Assembly: GCA_031979385.1 (NCBI GenBank)
Contig: DALZEF010000003.1
Location: 62,001-126,000 of the forward strand
Source of the DNA: Timonella sp031979385
Lineage (GTDB): Bacteria; Actinomycetota; Actinomycetes; Actinomycetales; Cellulomonadaceae
Length of the DNA stretch: 64,000 nt
Reading direction: 5' to 3'
Below the pieces are notes generated by a model that did no database searches, was not told where the DNA came from, and saw only the letters and a program-made list of their open reading frames with translations. The position numbers and the translations under genes are program-made. Within the stretch, counting starts at the first letter, position 1. Every line of letters begins with the position of its first letter. Positions 1-7,086 of this stretch are shown one piece after another.

Positions 1-88
1 CAACGATGGTTTTGTCCATCTTGTCACTAACTACGTACCCACGACGCGTCTTGCGCTGAGGGCGTTCTGCGATTACCTTCTCGCTCAT
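1..88 (-). CDS. rpsQ: 30S ribosomal protein S17 (uS17), N-terminal part
   Basis: Only the first 29 codons lie in the window; the gene runs off the left edge. The visible protein starts MSEKVIAERPQRKTRRGYVV and continues SDKMDKTIV, the usual actinobacterial S17 start including the conserved S-DKMDKT strand of its OB fold. S17 is an early-binding 16S rRNA protein of the small subunit. It follows rpmC by a few bases, the standard S10-operon order. ATG start; truncation is due to the window edge, not to mutation. Confidence 0.93.
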   Translation of the reverse strand, partial: MSEKVIAERPQRKTRRGYVVSDKMDKTIV

Positions 89-95
89 TTAAGCC

Positions 96-335
96 TCACT
101 CGCTAACGCTGGGTGCAGTACGAATGCCGAGCTCACGCTCACGCAGAATCGTGTAGATTCGTGCGATGTCGCGACGAACGGCCTTGAGTCGACCGTGCGT
201 CTCAAGCTGACCAGAGGCAGCCTGGAAACGCAGGTTGAAGAGTTCCTTCTTTGCCTTCTCGAGTTCAGCTACGAGAGCTGCGTCATCGAGCAGGTCCAAC
301 TCCTTGGCTTCGAGACCCTTAGTTCCTACAGCCAT
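96..335 (-). CDS. rpmC: 50S ribosomal protein L29 (uL29)
   Basis: 79-residue protein made of two long helices, as expected for L29, with the family core LFNLRFQAASGQLETHGRLK and then the arginine-rich RRDIARIYTILRERE. L29 sits at the polypeptide exit tunnel of the large subunit and helps dock SRP and trigger factor. Its start codon abuts the rplP stop, so the two are translationally coupled, and rpsQ follows directly. Length is normal for actinobacteria, including the short polar C-terminal tail. Confidence 0.96.
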   Translation of the reverse strand: MAVGTKGLEAKELDLLDDAALVAELEKAKKELFNLRFQAASGQLETHGRLKAVRRDIARIYTILRERELGIRTAPSVSE

Positions 336-754
336 CAGTTAGCACCTCCTTCGCGTACCACGAAACGGCACTTCATTGGGAGCTTGTGCATCGCGCGACG
401 CATTGCCTCGCGTGCGAGCGGCTCCGGAACTCCTGCCAGTTCGAATACGATTCGTCCTGGCTTGACGTTTGCAACCCACCATTCAGGCGAACCCTTACCG
501 GAACCCATACGAGTTTCGGCTGGCTTCTTGGTGAGGGGGCGGTCTGGATAGATGTTGATCCAGACCTTACCGCCACGCTTGATGTGACGGGTCATCGCAA
601 TACGTGCAGCTTCAATCTGACGGTTGGTGACGTATGCAGGGGTCAAAGCCTGGATACCGTACTCACCAAACGCGACAACGTTGCCACCCTTGGATGCGCC
701 GGAGCGCGATGGGTGGTGCTGCTTGCGGTGCTTAAGCCTGCGCGGGATAAGCAT
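335..754 (-). CDS. rplP: 50S ribosomal protein L16 (uL16)
   Basis: 139 residues, normal for L16. The ATG start gives MLIPRRLKHRKQHHPSRSG, the universal L16 N-terminus; the reading frame stays open further upstream but only into a shadow of rpsC, so the longer version is rejected. Conserved parts include the GNVVAFGEYGIQAL strand and the KGSPEWWVANVKPGRIVFEL block near the central protuberance and A-site tRNA. It lies 4 bases after rpsC and overlaps the rpmC start. Confidence 0.97.
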   Translation of the reverse strand: MLIPRRLKHRKQHHPSRSGASKGGNVVAFGEYGIQALTPAYVTNRQIEAARIAMTRHIKRGGKVWINIYPDRPLTKKPAETRMGSGKGSPEWWVANVKPGRIVFELAGVPEPLAREAMRRAMHKLPMKCRFVVREGGAN

Positions 755-758
755 TCGC

Positions 759-1580
759 TCAGGCCTCCGTTCCGGTTTCAGCGGCTGGAGTTGCTGCCTC
801 GGCTGGAGCCGACTCAGCAGTTGCAGTTTCCTGCGCAGCCTTGTTGCGGTCGTTGTTACGGCGACCACCACGCGAAGGACGGTCAGAGCGCCCGCGACCG
901 GCACGTGGTGCCTGCGCTGCCTGCTGAGCGTTGAATTCCTTCTCGGTGATGTCACCCTTGTAGATCCATACCTTCACACCGATGCGACCAAAGGTCGTAC
1001 GTGCCTCATAGAAGCCGTAGTCGATGTTCGCACGAAGAGTGTGAAGTGGAACGCGTCCCTCGCGGTAGAACTCGGAACGGCTCATCTCTGCGCCGCCGAG
1101 ACGACCGGAGCACTGAACACGAATTCCCTTGGCGCCTGCGCGGAGCGCGGACTGCATGCCCTTGCGCATTGCGCGACGGAAGGAAACACGCGATGCAAGC
1201 TGCTCAGCAATACCCTGAGCAACAAGCTGTGCTTCGATCTCTGCGTTCTTGACCTCGAGGATGTTGAGCTGAACCTGCTTGCCGGTGAGCTTTTCAAGCT
1301 CTCCGCGAATACGGTCTGCTTCGGCTCCACGACGGCCGATTACGATACCTGGACGTGCGGTGTGGATGTCAACGCGAACGCGGTCACGCGTACGCTCGAT
1401 CTCTACCTTTGCGATACCTGCGCGCTCAAGGCCTTCGCTCATGAGCTTGCGGATAGCTACGTCCTCACGAACGTAGTCGCGGTAACGCTGACCAGGCTTT
1501 GTGCTGTCAGCAAACCAACGCGACCGGTGGTCGGTGGTAATGCCGAGGCGGTACCCGTGCGGGTGAACCTTCTGTCCCAC
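759..1580 (-). CDS. rpsC: 30S ribosomal protein S3 (uS3)
   Basis: 273-residue S3, starting MGQKVHPHGYRLGI from a GTG codon. It has the KH RNA-binding domain (VIGRRGAEADRIRGELEKLTG, with the GRRG loop) and the C-terminal S3 domain (GRLGGAEMSRSEFYREGRVPLHTLRANIDYG). The last ~60 residues are an Arg/Ala/Glu-rich, probably disordered tail, common in actinobacteria. S3 lines the mRNA entry channel and takes part in mRNA unwinding. The GTG start overlaps the rplV TAG stop by one base (TAGTG), so translation is probably coupled. Confidence 0.97.
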   Translation of the reverse strand: MGQKVHPHGYRLGITTDHRSRWFADSTKPGQRYRDYVREDVAIRKLMSEGLERAGIAKVEIERTRDRVRVDIHTARPGIVIGRRGAEADRIRGELEKLTGKQVQLNILEVKNAEIEAQLVAQGIAEQLASRVSFRRAMRKGMQSALRAGAKGIRVQCSGRLGGAEMSRSEFYREGRVPLHTLRANIDYGFYEARTTFGRIGVKVWIYKGDITEKEFNAQQAAQAPRAGRGRSDRPSRGGRRNNDRNKAAQETATAESAPAEAATPAAETGTEA

Positions 1581-1948
1581 TATCGGGCCCCTTCCTTGTC
1601 GTCAACCGGAGCTACAACCACGGTGATGTGGCTGGTCCGCTTGAGGATCTGGCTTGCACGACCCTGAGCACGGGGGCGGAAACGCTTGAGCGTTGGTCCC
1701 TCGTCTACGAGCGCAGTCTTGATGACGAGGTTGTTCTCGTCAAAGGCTGCGTTGTCGCGGTCGGCGATTACCCGTGCGTTTGCGATCGCGCTCTGCACGA
1801 CCTTGAGTACTGGCTCGCTTGCAGCCTGTGGTGCAAACTTCAGTACGGCTACGGCCTCAGTGGCCTGCTTGCCACGGATAAGATCCACGACGCGACGGGC
1901 CTTCTGGGGCGTGACACGGATAAACCGAGCCTTCGCCATGGCTTCCAT
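1580..1948 (-). CDS. rplV: 50S ribosomal protein L22 (uL22)
   Basis: L22 lines the peptide exit tunnel; its extended hairpin carries the LKRFRPRAQGRASQILKRTSHITVVV segment seen at the C-terminus. The frame could start nine codons earlier at an ATG, but the start used here (MEAMAKARFIRVTPQKARRVV) matches the usual actinobacterial N-terminus and has an AGGA element six bases upstream. That gives 122 residues. Overlaps rpsC by one base; rpsS lies upstream. Confidence 0.94.
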   Translation of the reverse strand: MEAMAKARFIRVTPQKARRVVDLIRGKQATEAVAVLKFAPQAASEPVLKVVQSAIANARVIADRDNAAFDENNLVIKTALVDEGPTLKRFRPRAQGRASQILKRTSHITVVVAPVDDKEGAR

Positions 1949-2008
1949 TGCTGTCCTGCCTTCTTGGTTCGTCATGACCAGAAGTAGTCCTCGCTACTGA
2001 CCCGCGGG

Positions 2009-2290
2009 TCAGCGGCGACGACCCTTCTTGTCGTCTTTCACGTGGCCGCGGAAAGTCCGCGTTGGGGCAAACTCACCGAGCTTGTGTCCAACCATAGACT
2101 CGGTTACAAACACGGGAACGTGCTTGCGACCGTCGTGCACGGCAAAGGTGTGACCTAGGAAGTCGGGGGTGATAACCGACCGACGGGACCAGGTCTTAAT
2201 TACGTTCTGGGTGCCAGCTTCGTTCTGGGCATCAACCTTCTTCTGAAGGTGGCCGTCAACGAAAGGACCCTTCTTCAAGCTACGTGGCAT
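2009..2290 (-). CDS. rpsS: 30S ribosomal protein S19 (uS19)
   Basis: 93 residues, the exact family length. Starts MPRSLKKGPFVDGHLQKKV, with the conserved TWSRRSVITPDFLGHTFAVHDGRKHVPVFV core and the C-terminal FAPTRTFRGHVKDDKKGRR tail that contacts A-site tRNA. S19 pairs with S13 in the head of the small subunit. It lies between rplB and rplV with short spacers, as in all S10 operons. Confidence 0.97.
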   Translation of the reverse strand: MPRSLKKGPFVDGHLQKKVDAQNEAGTQNVIKTWSRRSVITPDFLGHTFAVHDGRKHVPVFVTESMVGHKLGEFAPTRTFRGHVKDDKKGRRR

Positions 2291-2305
2291 TGTTCCAGGC
2301 TCCTA

Positions 2306-3142
2306 TCAGCGCTTCTTGCCGGTGCGGCGACGACGAACAATAAGCTTGTCGCTTGGCTTGTTCGGGCGACGGGTACGACCTTCTGGCTGACCCCAAGGTG
2401 AGACTGGGTGGCGACCACCGGAGGTCTTACCTTCACCACCACCGTGTGGGTGGTCGATTGGGTTCATGGCAACACCGCGGACGGTTGGGCGAACGCCCTT
2501 CCACCGCATACGGCCGGCCTTACCCCAGTTGATGTTGGACTGCTCTGCGTTGCCAACCTCACCAACGGTTGCACGGCAGCGAGCGTCAACGTTGCGGATT
2601 TCGCCGGATGGCATACGCAGCTGAGCGTATGGGCCGTCCTTTGCAACCAACTGTACGGAGACACCAGCGGAACGTGCGATCTTAGCGCCGCCACCTGGGC
2701 GAAGCTCGATAGCGTGAATCACGGTACCGGTTGGGATGTTGCGCAGCGGGAGGTTGTTGCCTGGCTTGATGTCGGCCTTAGGACCGTTCTCGACAACGTC
2801 TCCCTGCTTCAACTTCTCAGGAGCGATGATGTAGCGCTTCTCGCCGTCTGCGTAGTGCAGAAGGGCAATGCGGGCGGTACGGTTTGGGTCGTACTCGATG
2901 TGAGCGACCTTTGCCGGTACGCCGTCCTTGTCGTGGCGACGGAAGTCAATGACGCGGTAAGCGCGCTTGTGGCCACCACCCTTGTGGCGGGTGGTGATAC
3001 GACCGGAGTTGTTGCGTCCACCAGTCTTGGTCAGCGGACGAACGAGGGACTTCTCCGGCTCCGAGCGCGTGATCTCGACGAAGTCGGCAACACTCGAACC
3101 ACGGCGGCCCGGCGTAGTCGGCTTGTACTTACGGATTCCCAT
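2306..3142 (-). CDS. rplB: 50S ribosomal protein L2 (uL2)
   Basis: 278 residues, starting MGIRKYKPTTPGRRGSSVADF. L2 is needed for subunit association and supports peptidyl transferase activity. The catalytically important C-terminal segment GVAMNPIDHPHGGGEGKTSGGRHPVSPWGQ is intact, including the conserved histidine (HPHGGG). The C-terminus ends in a very basic RRRRTGKKR. Located 15 bp upstream of rpsS and downstream of rplW, in standard order. Confidence 0.98.
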   Translation of the reverse strand: MGIRKYKPTTPGRRGSSVADFVEITRSEPEKSLVRPLTKTGGRNNSGRITTRHKGGGHKRAYRVIDFRRHDKDGVPAKVAHIEYDPNRTARIALLHYADGEKRYIIAPEKLKQGDVVENGPKADIKPGNNLPLRNIPTGTVIHAIELRPGGGAKIARSAGVSVQLVAKDGPYAQLRMPSGEIRNVDARCRATVGEVGNAEQSNINWGKAGRMRWKGVRPTVRGVAMNPIDHPHGGGEGKTSGGRHPVSPWGQPEGRTRRPNKPSDKLIVRRRRTGKKR

Positions 3143-3174
3143 GGGGATCTATCCTAATCTGCTCTCGAACGGCT

Positions 3175-3480
3175 TCAGTTGGCAGTTCCACCGAACACGT
3201 CGATCTGTTGACCCTCAACGAGGGTCACGATCGCGCGCTTGGTGTCCTTGCGCTTACCGATGCCGAAACGGGTACGACGGGTCTTGCCCGTACGGTTAAT
3301 CGTGTTGACGGAGGCGACCTTGACGCCGAATACCTTTTCTACGGCAATCTTGATCTCGGTCTTGTTCGAGCGTGGGTCTACAAGGAAGGTGTACTTACCC
3401 TGTTCGAAACCAACGTAGCTCTTCTCCGTGAGGACGGGAGCGACCAGGATGTCGCGAGGGTCCTTCTGTACGTGAGTCAC
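3175..3480 (-). CDS. rplW: 50S ribosomal protein L23 (uL23)
   Basis: 101 residues. The conserved pieces are PRDILVAPVLTEKSY at the N-terminus and KYTFLVDPRSNKTEIKIAVEKVFGVKV in the middle. L23 sits at the tunnel exit and is the docking site for trigger factor and SRP. The start overlaps the end of rplD by four bases (the ATGA/GTGA arrangement), so translation is likely coupled. Confidence 0.97.
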   Translation of the reverse strand: MTHVQKDPRDILVAPVLTEKSYVGFEQGKYTFLVDPRSNKTEIKIAVEKVFGVKVASVNTINRTGKTRRTRFGIGKRKDTKRAIVTLVEGQQIDVFGGTAN

Positions 3481-4163
3481 TTTGCAGTCTCCTTGTCGAG
3501 CTCAGCCGACTTGGTTGGACCAGCGATGTATGCAGCGAGTGCACCTTCGGTGAACACAACGTCGTCAGAGATAAGCACGTCGTAGGTGTTGAGCTGGTCT
3601 GCAGCAAGCAGGTGAACGGACTCAACGTTACGCAGGGACTTAACGGTAACCTCGTCACCGCGCTCGTGAACCACGAGGACGTGCTTCACGTCGTCGAAGT
3701 TCGCCTTGCTGAGGGTCAGGCCCTTCAGCGCTGCAAGTGCCTGCTTGGTCGAAGGAGTCTCACCAATGCCGAATCCGGAGATCACGTGAACGCGGTTTGC
3801 GCGTGCGCGGTCCGAAAGTGCACCACGGAGGGCTGCTGCCTTCATCTTCTTAGGGGTGCGCTGCGAGTAGTCGCGTGGCTGTGGACCGTGAACGATTCCA
3901 CCACCCGCGAACTGAGGCGCACGGGTCGAACCCTGGCGAGCGCGACCGGTGCCCTTCTGCTTGTAAGGCTTACGTCCACCACCGGAAACATCAGCGCGAG
4001 TCTTCGTCGCGTGCGTTCCCTGGCGCGCTGCCGCGCGCTGCGCGACAACTACCTGGTGGATGAGTGGAACGTTGAGCTCTACATCGAAGATCTCAGCAGG
4101 GAGTTCGGCGGAGCCGCTCTTCTTGCCGGTTGCGTCGATTACGTCAACAGTCAGGTTAGCCAT
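3477..4163 (-). CDS. rplD: 50S ribosomal protein L4 (uL4)
   Basis: L4 of about 228 residues. Conserved loop: QGTHATKTRADVSGGGRKPYKQKGTGRARQGSTRAPQFAGGG, the extended arm that reaches into the exit tunnel (macrolide site region). A GTG three codons upstream is in frame, but it overlaps the rplC stop and sits only one base after the GGGAG element; the ATG giving MANLTVDVIDATG has better spacing and is preferred. In E. coli L4 represses its own operon; nothing here shows whether that holds. Confidence 0.95.
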   Translation of the reverse strand: MANLTVDVIDATGKKSGSAELPAEIFDVELNVPLIHQVVVAQRAAARQGTHATKTRADVSGGGRKPYKQKGTGRARQGSTRAPQFAGGGIVHGPQPRDYSQRTPKKMKAAALRGALSDRARANRVHVISGFGIGETPSTKQALAALKGLTLSKANFDDVKHVLVVHERGDEVTVKSLRNVESVHLLAADQLNTYDVLISDDVVFTEGALAAYIAGPTKSAELDKETAK

Positions 4164-4168
4164 ATTGT

Positions 4169-4828
4169 TCACGCTCCCTTAACTGCGCTACGTACGAGTA
4201 CCACGCCACCCTTGGGACCTGGAACAGCACCCTTTACGAGTACGTAGCCCTTGGCAGCGTCTACTGCGTGTACGGTCAGGTTCTGTGTGGTCTGGCGCTC
4301 GCCGCCCATGCGGCCGGCCATGCGCAGGCCCTTGAATACGCGCGACGGAGTCGAGGCTCCACCGATCGAACCAGGCTTGCGGTGGTTACGGTGTGCACCG
4401 TGGGATGCGGATACACCGGCGAAGCCGTGACGCTTCATAACACCGGCGAAACCCTTACCCTTGGTGGTACCAATTACGTCTACCTTGATACCTGCTTCGA
4501 ATACGTCAACGTTGATCTCTTGACCAAGGCTGTATTCAGAAGCGTCAGAGGTACGAATCTCGGTAACGTGGCGGCGTGGGGTCACGCCTGCCTTCTCGAA
4601 GTGTCCCTTGAGTGGCTTGGTTACCTTGCGCGGGTCGATCTGGCCGGTAGCAACCTGAACGGATGCATAGCCATCAACCTCGGCGGTGCGGACCTGAGTG
4701 ACAACGTTTGGCTCCACTGCAACAACAGTCACAGGAACCAGACGGCCGTTCTCATCCCAAACCTGGGTCATGCCGAGCTTCTTACCGAGAACTGCCTTTA
4801 CCGGCTTCTCGTTCTGCTGGGTAGTCAT
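4169..4828 (-). CDS. rplC: 50S ribosomal protein L3 (uL3)
   Basis: 219 residues. Starts within MTTQQNEKPVKAVLGKKLGMTQVWDENG, with the family signature KGKGFAGVMKRHGF and the tip loop SHGAHRNHRKPGSIGGASTPSRVFKG that reaches the peptidyl transferase centre. The loop shows no obvious change that would suggest pleuromutilin or linezolid resistance. Second gene of the S10 operon, 19 bp after rpsJ. Confidence 0.97.
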   Translation of the reverse strand: MTTQQNEKPVKAVLGKKLGMTQVWDENGRLVPVTVVAVEPNVVTQVRTAEVDGYASVQVATGQIDPRKVTKPLKGHFEKAGVTPRRHVTEIRTSDASEYSLGQEINVDVFEAGIKVDVIGTTKGKGFAGVMKRHGFAGVSASHGAHRNHRKPGSIGGASTPSRVFKGLRMAGRMGGERQTTQNLTVHAVDAAKGYVLVKGAVPGPKGGVVLVRSAVKGA

Positions 4829-4847
4829 TTAAGTTCTTCCCCCAGTC

Positions 4848-5156
4848 TCAAAGCTTAATCTCGATGTTAACGTCCGCTGGAAGGTCGAGACGCATGAGCG
4901 AATCTACTGCCTTTGGCGTTGGATCGATGATGTCGATAAGCCGCTTGTGCGTGCGCATTTCAAAGTGCTCGCGGCTGTCCTTGTACTTGTGAGGCGAACG
5001 GATAACAACGAACACGTTCTTCTCCGTTGGCAACGGCACCGGGCCCACGACCGTCGCACCAGCGCGAGTAACCGTGTCGACGATCTTGCGCGCCGAACTG
5101 TCGATTACCTCGTGGTCGTAGGACTTGAGCCGGATGCGGATCTTCTGTCCCGCCAT
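4848..5156 (-). CDS. rpsJ: 30S ribosomal protein S10 (uS10, NusE)
   Basis: 102 residues: MAGQKIRIRLKSYDHEVID at the N-terminus and the SPHKYKDSREHFEMRTHKRLIDI loop typical of S10. It is both a small-subunit head protein and the NusE partner of NusG/NusB in transcription-translation coupling. It is the first gene of its operon; upstream is about 600 bp without a gene. The first-gene position and the long leader point to the operon promoter lying upstream on the minus strand. Confidence 0.97.
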   Translation of the reverse strand: MAGQKIRIRLKSYDHEVIDSSARKIVDTVTRAGATVVGPVPLPTEKNVFVVIRSPHKYKDSREHFEMRTHKRLIDIIDPTPKAVDSLMRLDLPADVNIEIKL

Positions 5157-5701
5157 GGCGTCGTCTGACTCTCTTCTCTTGAACCGCTATCTGTCCGACC
5201 CCCGCGCTCGCGCGTGTCGCCCTTTCGGGCGATTCGCGACGCTACACATTTGTGTGCGGGTCGTTTTTCAAGAAGAAACCATCGAACTCAATCAAACAAG
5301 CCCAACGCGTTCCTTCACAACGTCTGCTTGCCTGTGCTAGCCGTAGGCTGCGGGCTTCGATCTGACATATCTACAGAGAGCTCAACACAAATAAAGGCGC
5401 TTGGCGCCTCGGCTATGCACACTGTTCGATATTTTTAACGATCGCGCCCTGAAACAGGCAACTACTCAATACTGCCATGCTTGACAGCAAAAAGCCAACC
5501 GCTTTAACCAAGATCACAAGGGGTTCTTGCATGCGCCCTTGGCAGTTGGGGTTACGTCTTAGAAAGTATATCGGAAAAGCAGCATCGCTCCTAGCCGCGA
5601 TCGCGTGGAACGACTAACGTCACAGGATGCATGTTCAAGACAGCATCCATACAGACCGTGTAACCAAAGTATCGCGTCCTCCACGACTGTCCAGAGATAC
5701 G
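5157..5701 (-). promoter_or_regulatory. gene-free leader/promoter region of the S10 operon
   Basis: About 550 bp between rpsJ and the tuf terminator contain no credible gene. Seen on the minus strand: a compact hairpin (AGGCGC-CAA-GCGCCT, 5395-5409) followed by TTATTT, which looks like a weak intrinsic terminator or attenuator. Nearer rpsJ there is a TCGCCC-GAAA-GGGCGA hairpin (5216-5231) and a TTGAAA (5266-5271) that could be a -35 box, although no good -10 follows at 17 bp. No promoter can be assigned with confidence. Confidence 0.35.
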
Positions 5702-5737
5702 CCGAAAGGGCCCCTGCCGAGGCAGGGACCCTTTCGG
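5702..5737 (-). terminator. hairpin terminator after tuf
   Basis: Nine-base outer arms (CCGAAAGGG / CCCTTTCGG) and a seven-base inner stem (CCCTGCC / GGCAGGG) with a two-base loop and one internal mismatch form a strong hairpin 29 bp after the tuf stop. No U-run follows on the minus strand, which is common for actinobacterial terminators. Confidence 0.7.
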
Positions 5738-5765
5738 TCAGCGTTTAGCCGGGTGTGAAACTAGA

Positions 5766-6956
5766 TCACTTAACGATCTTGGTCACACGACCGGAACCAA
5801 CGGTGCGGCCACCCTCACGGATAGCGAAGCCGAGGCCCTCTTCCATAGCGATTGGCTGGATGAGCTCTACGGACATCTCAGTGTTGTCGCCAGGCATAAC
5901 CATTTCGGTGCCCTCAGGAAGGGTGATAACACCGGTTACGTCCGTGGTACGGAAGTAGAACTGTGGACGGTAGTTCGAGTAGAACGGGTTGTGGCGTCCA
6001 CCCTCATCCTTGGCAAGGATGTAGACCTGAGCCTCGAACTGGGTGTGAGGGGTGATCGAACCAGGCTTGACAACAACCTGACCACGTTCAACGTCTTCAC
6101 GCTTGATACCACGGAGGAGCAGACCGGTGTTGTCACCAGCCTGTGCCTGAGTCATCTGCTTGTGGAAGGTCTCGATACCGGTAACGGTGGTCTTCTGAGC
6201 CTCACGGATACCGACGATCTCAACTTCGGAGTTCACGTCGAGGATACCGCGGTCTACCTTACCGGTGACAACGGTTCCACGACCGGTGATGGTGAAGACA
6301 TCCTCAATTGGCATGAGGAATGGCTTGTCAAGGTCACGAACTGGGTCTGGAACGTTGTTGTCGACAGCTTCCATGAGCTCTGCAACAGAGTCCATCCACT
6401 TCTGGTCGCCCTCAAGTGCCTGGAAACCGGAAACGCGGACAACTGGTGCCTCGTCGCCGTCGAAGCCCTGCGAGGAAAGAAGTTCACGAACTTCCATCTC
6501 CACGAGCTCGAGGATTTCCTCGTCATCCACCATGTCGCACTTGTTGAGTGCAACGAGGAGGTAAGGAACGCCAACCTGACGAGCAAGCAGAACGTGCTCA
6601 CGGGTCTGTGCCATTGGACCGTCGGTTGCAGCTACAACGAGGATTGCGCCATCCATCTGTGCAGCACCGGTGATCATGTTCTTGATGTAGTCAGCGTGAC
6701 CAGGCGCGTCGACGTGCGCGTAGTGGCGCTTGTCAGTCTCGTACTCGATGTGCGAGATGTTGATCGTGATACCACGCTGCTTTTCTTCCGGAGCCTTGTC
6801 GATCTCATCGAACTTGAACTCAGGGTTCACGTCCGGGAAACGGTCGTGAAGAACCTTGGAGATTGCGGCGGTAAGAGTGGTCTTACCGTGGTCAACGTGA
6901 CCAATGGTACCGATGTTTACGTGCGGCTTGGTACGCTCGAAAATGGCCTTCGCCAC
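5766..6956 (-). CDS. tuf: elongation factor Tu
   Basis: EF-Tu GTPase, 396 residues, delivers aminoacyl-tRNA to the ribosome. Visible motifs: P-loop GHVDHGKTT, DAPGHADY (G3), NKCD (G4), and domain 2/3 sequences including TGRGTVVTGKVDRG and QAGDNTGLLLRGI. The frame stays open for 23 more codons, but the true start is a GTG giving VAKAIFERTKPHVNIGT, with an AGGAGG element seven bases upstream. It follows fusA by ~130 bp. That gap contains a TGTAAACT extended -10-like sequence (around 7060) that could give tuf its own promoter; the -35 is poor. Confidence 0.98.
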   Translation of the reverse strand: MAKAIFERTKPHVNIGTIGHVDHGKTTLTAAISKVLHDRFPDVNPEFKFDEIDKAPEEKQRGITINISHIEYETDKRHYAHVDAPGHADYIKNMITGAAQMDGAILVVAATDGPMAQTREHVLLARQVGVPYLLVALNKCDMVDDEEILELVEMEVRELLSSQGFDGDEAPVVRVSGFQALEGDQKWMDSVAELMEAVDNNVPDPVRDLDKPFLMPIEDVFTITGRGTVVTGKVDRGILDVNSEVEIVGIREAQKTTVTGIETFHKQMTQAQAGDNTGLLLRGIKREDVERGQVVVKPGSITPHTQFEAQVYILAKDEGGRHNPFYSNYRPQFYFRTTDVTGVITLPEGTEMVMPGDNTEMSVELIQPIAMEEGLGFAIREGGRTVGSGRVTKIVK

Positions 6957-7086
6957 TGGGGTCCTCCTGGGACTTGGGTAGTCTTGCCGTTCATGCACAC
7001 ACCCGTCCGTTAAAACGGCGTGCATGCGGGGCGGCTGTCGCTACAGGTTGATGTGTTTTTAGTTTACAGTACGACCTGTGGGGAAC

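Noticed and set aside
335..955. 206-codon version of L16
   Set aside because: The N-terminal 67 codons are a shadow of rpsC; the L16 family start is the ATG at 754.
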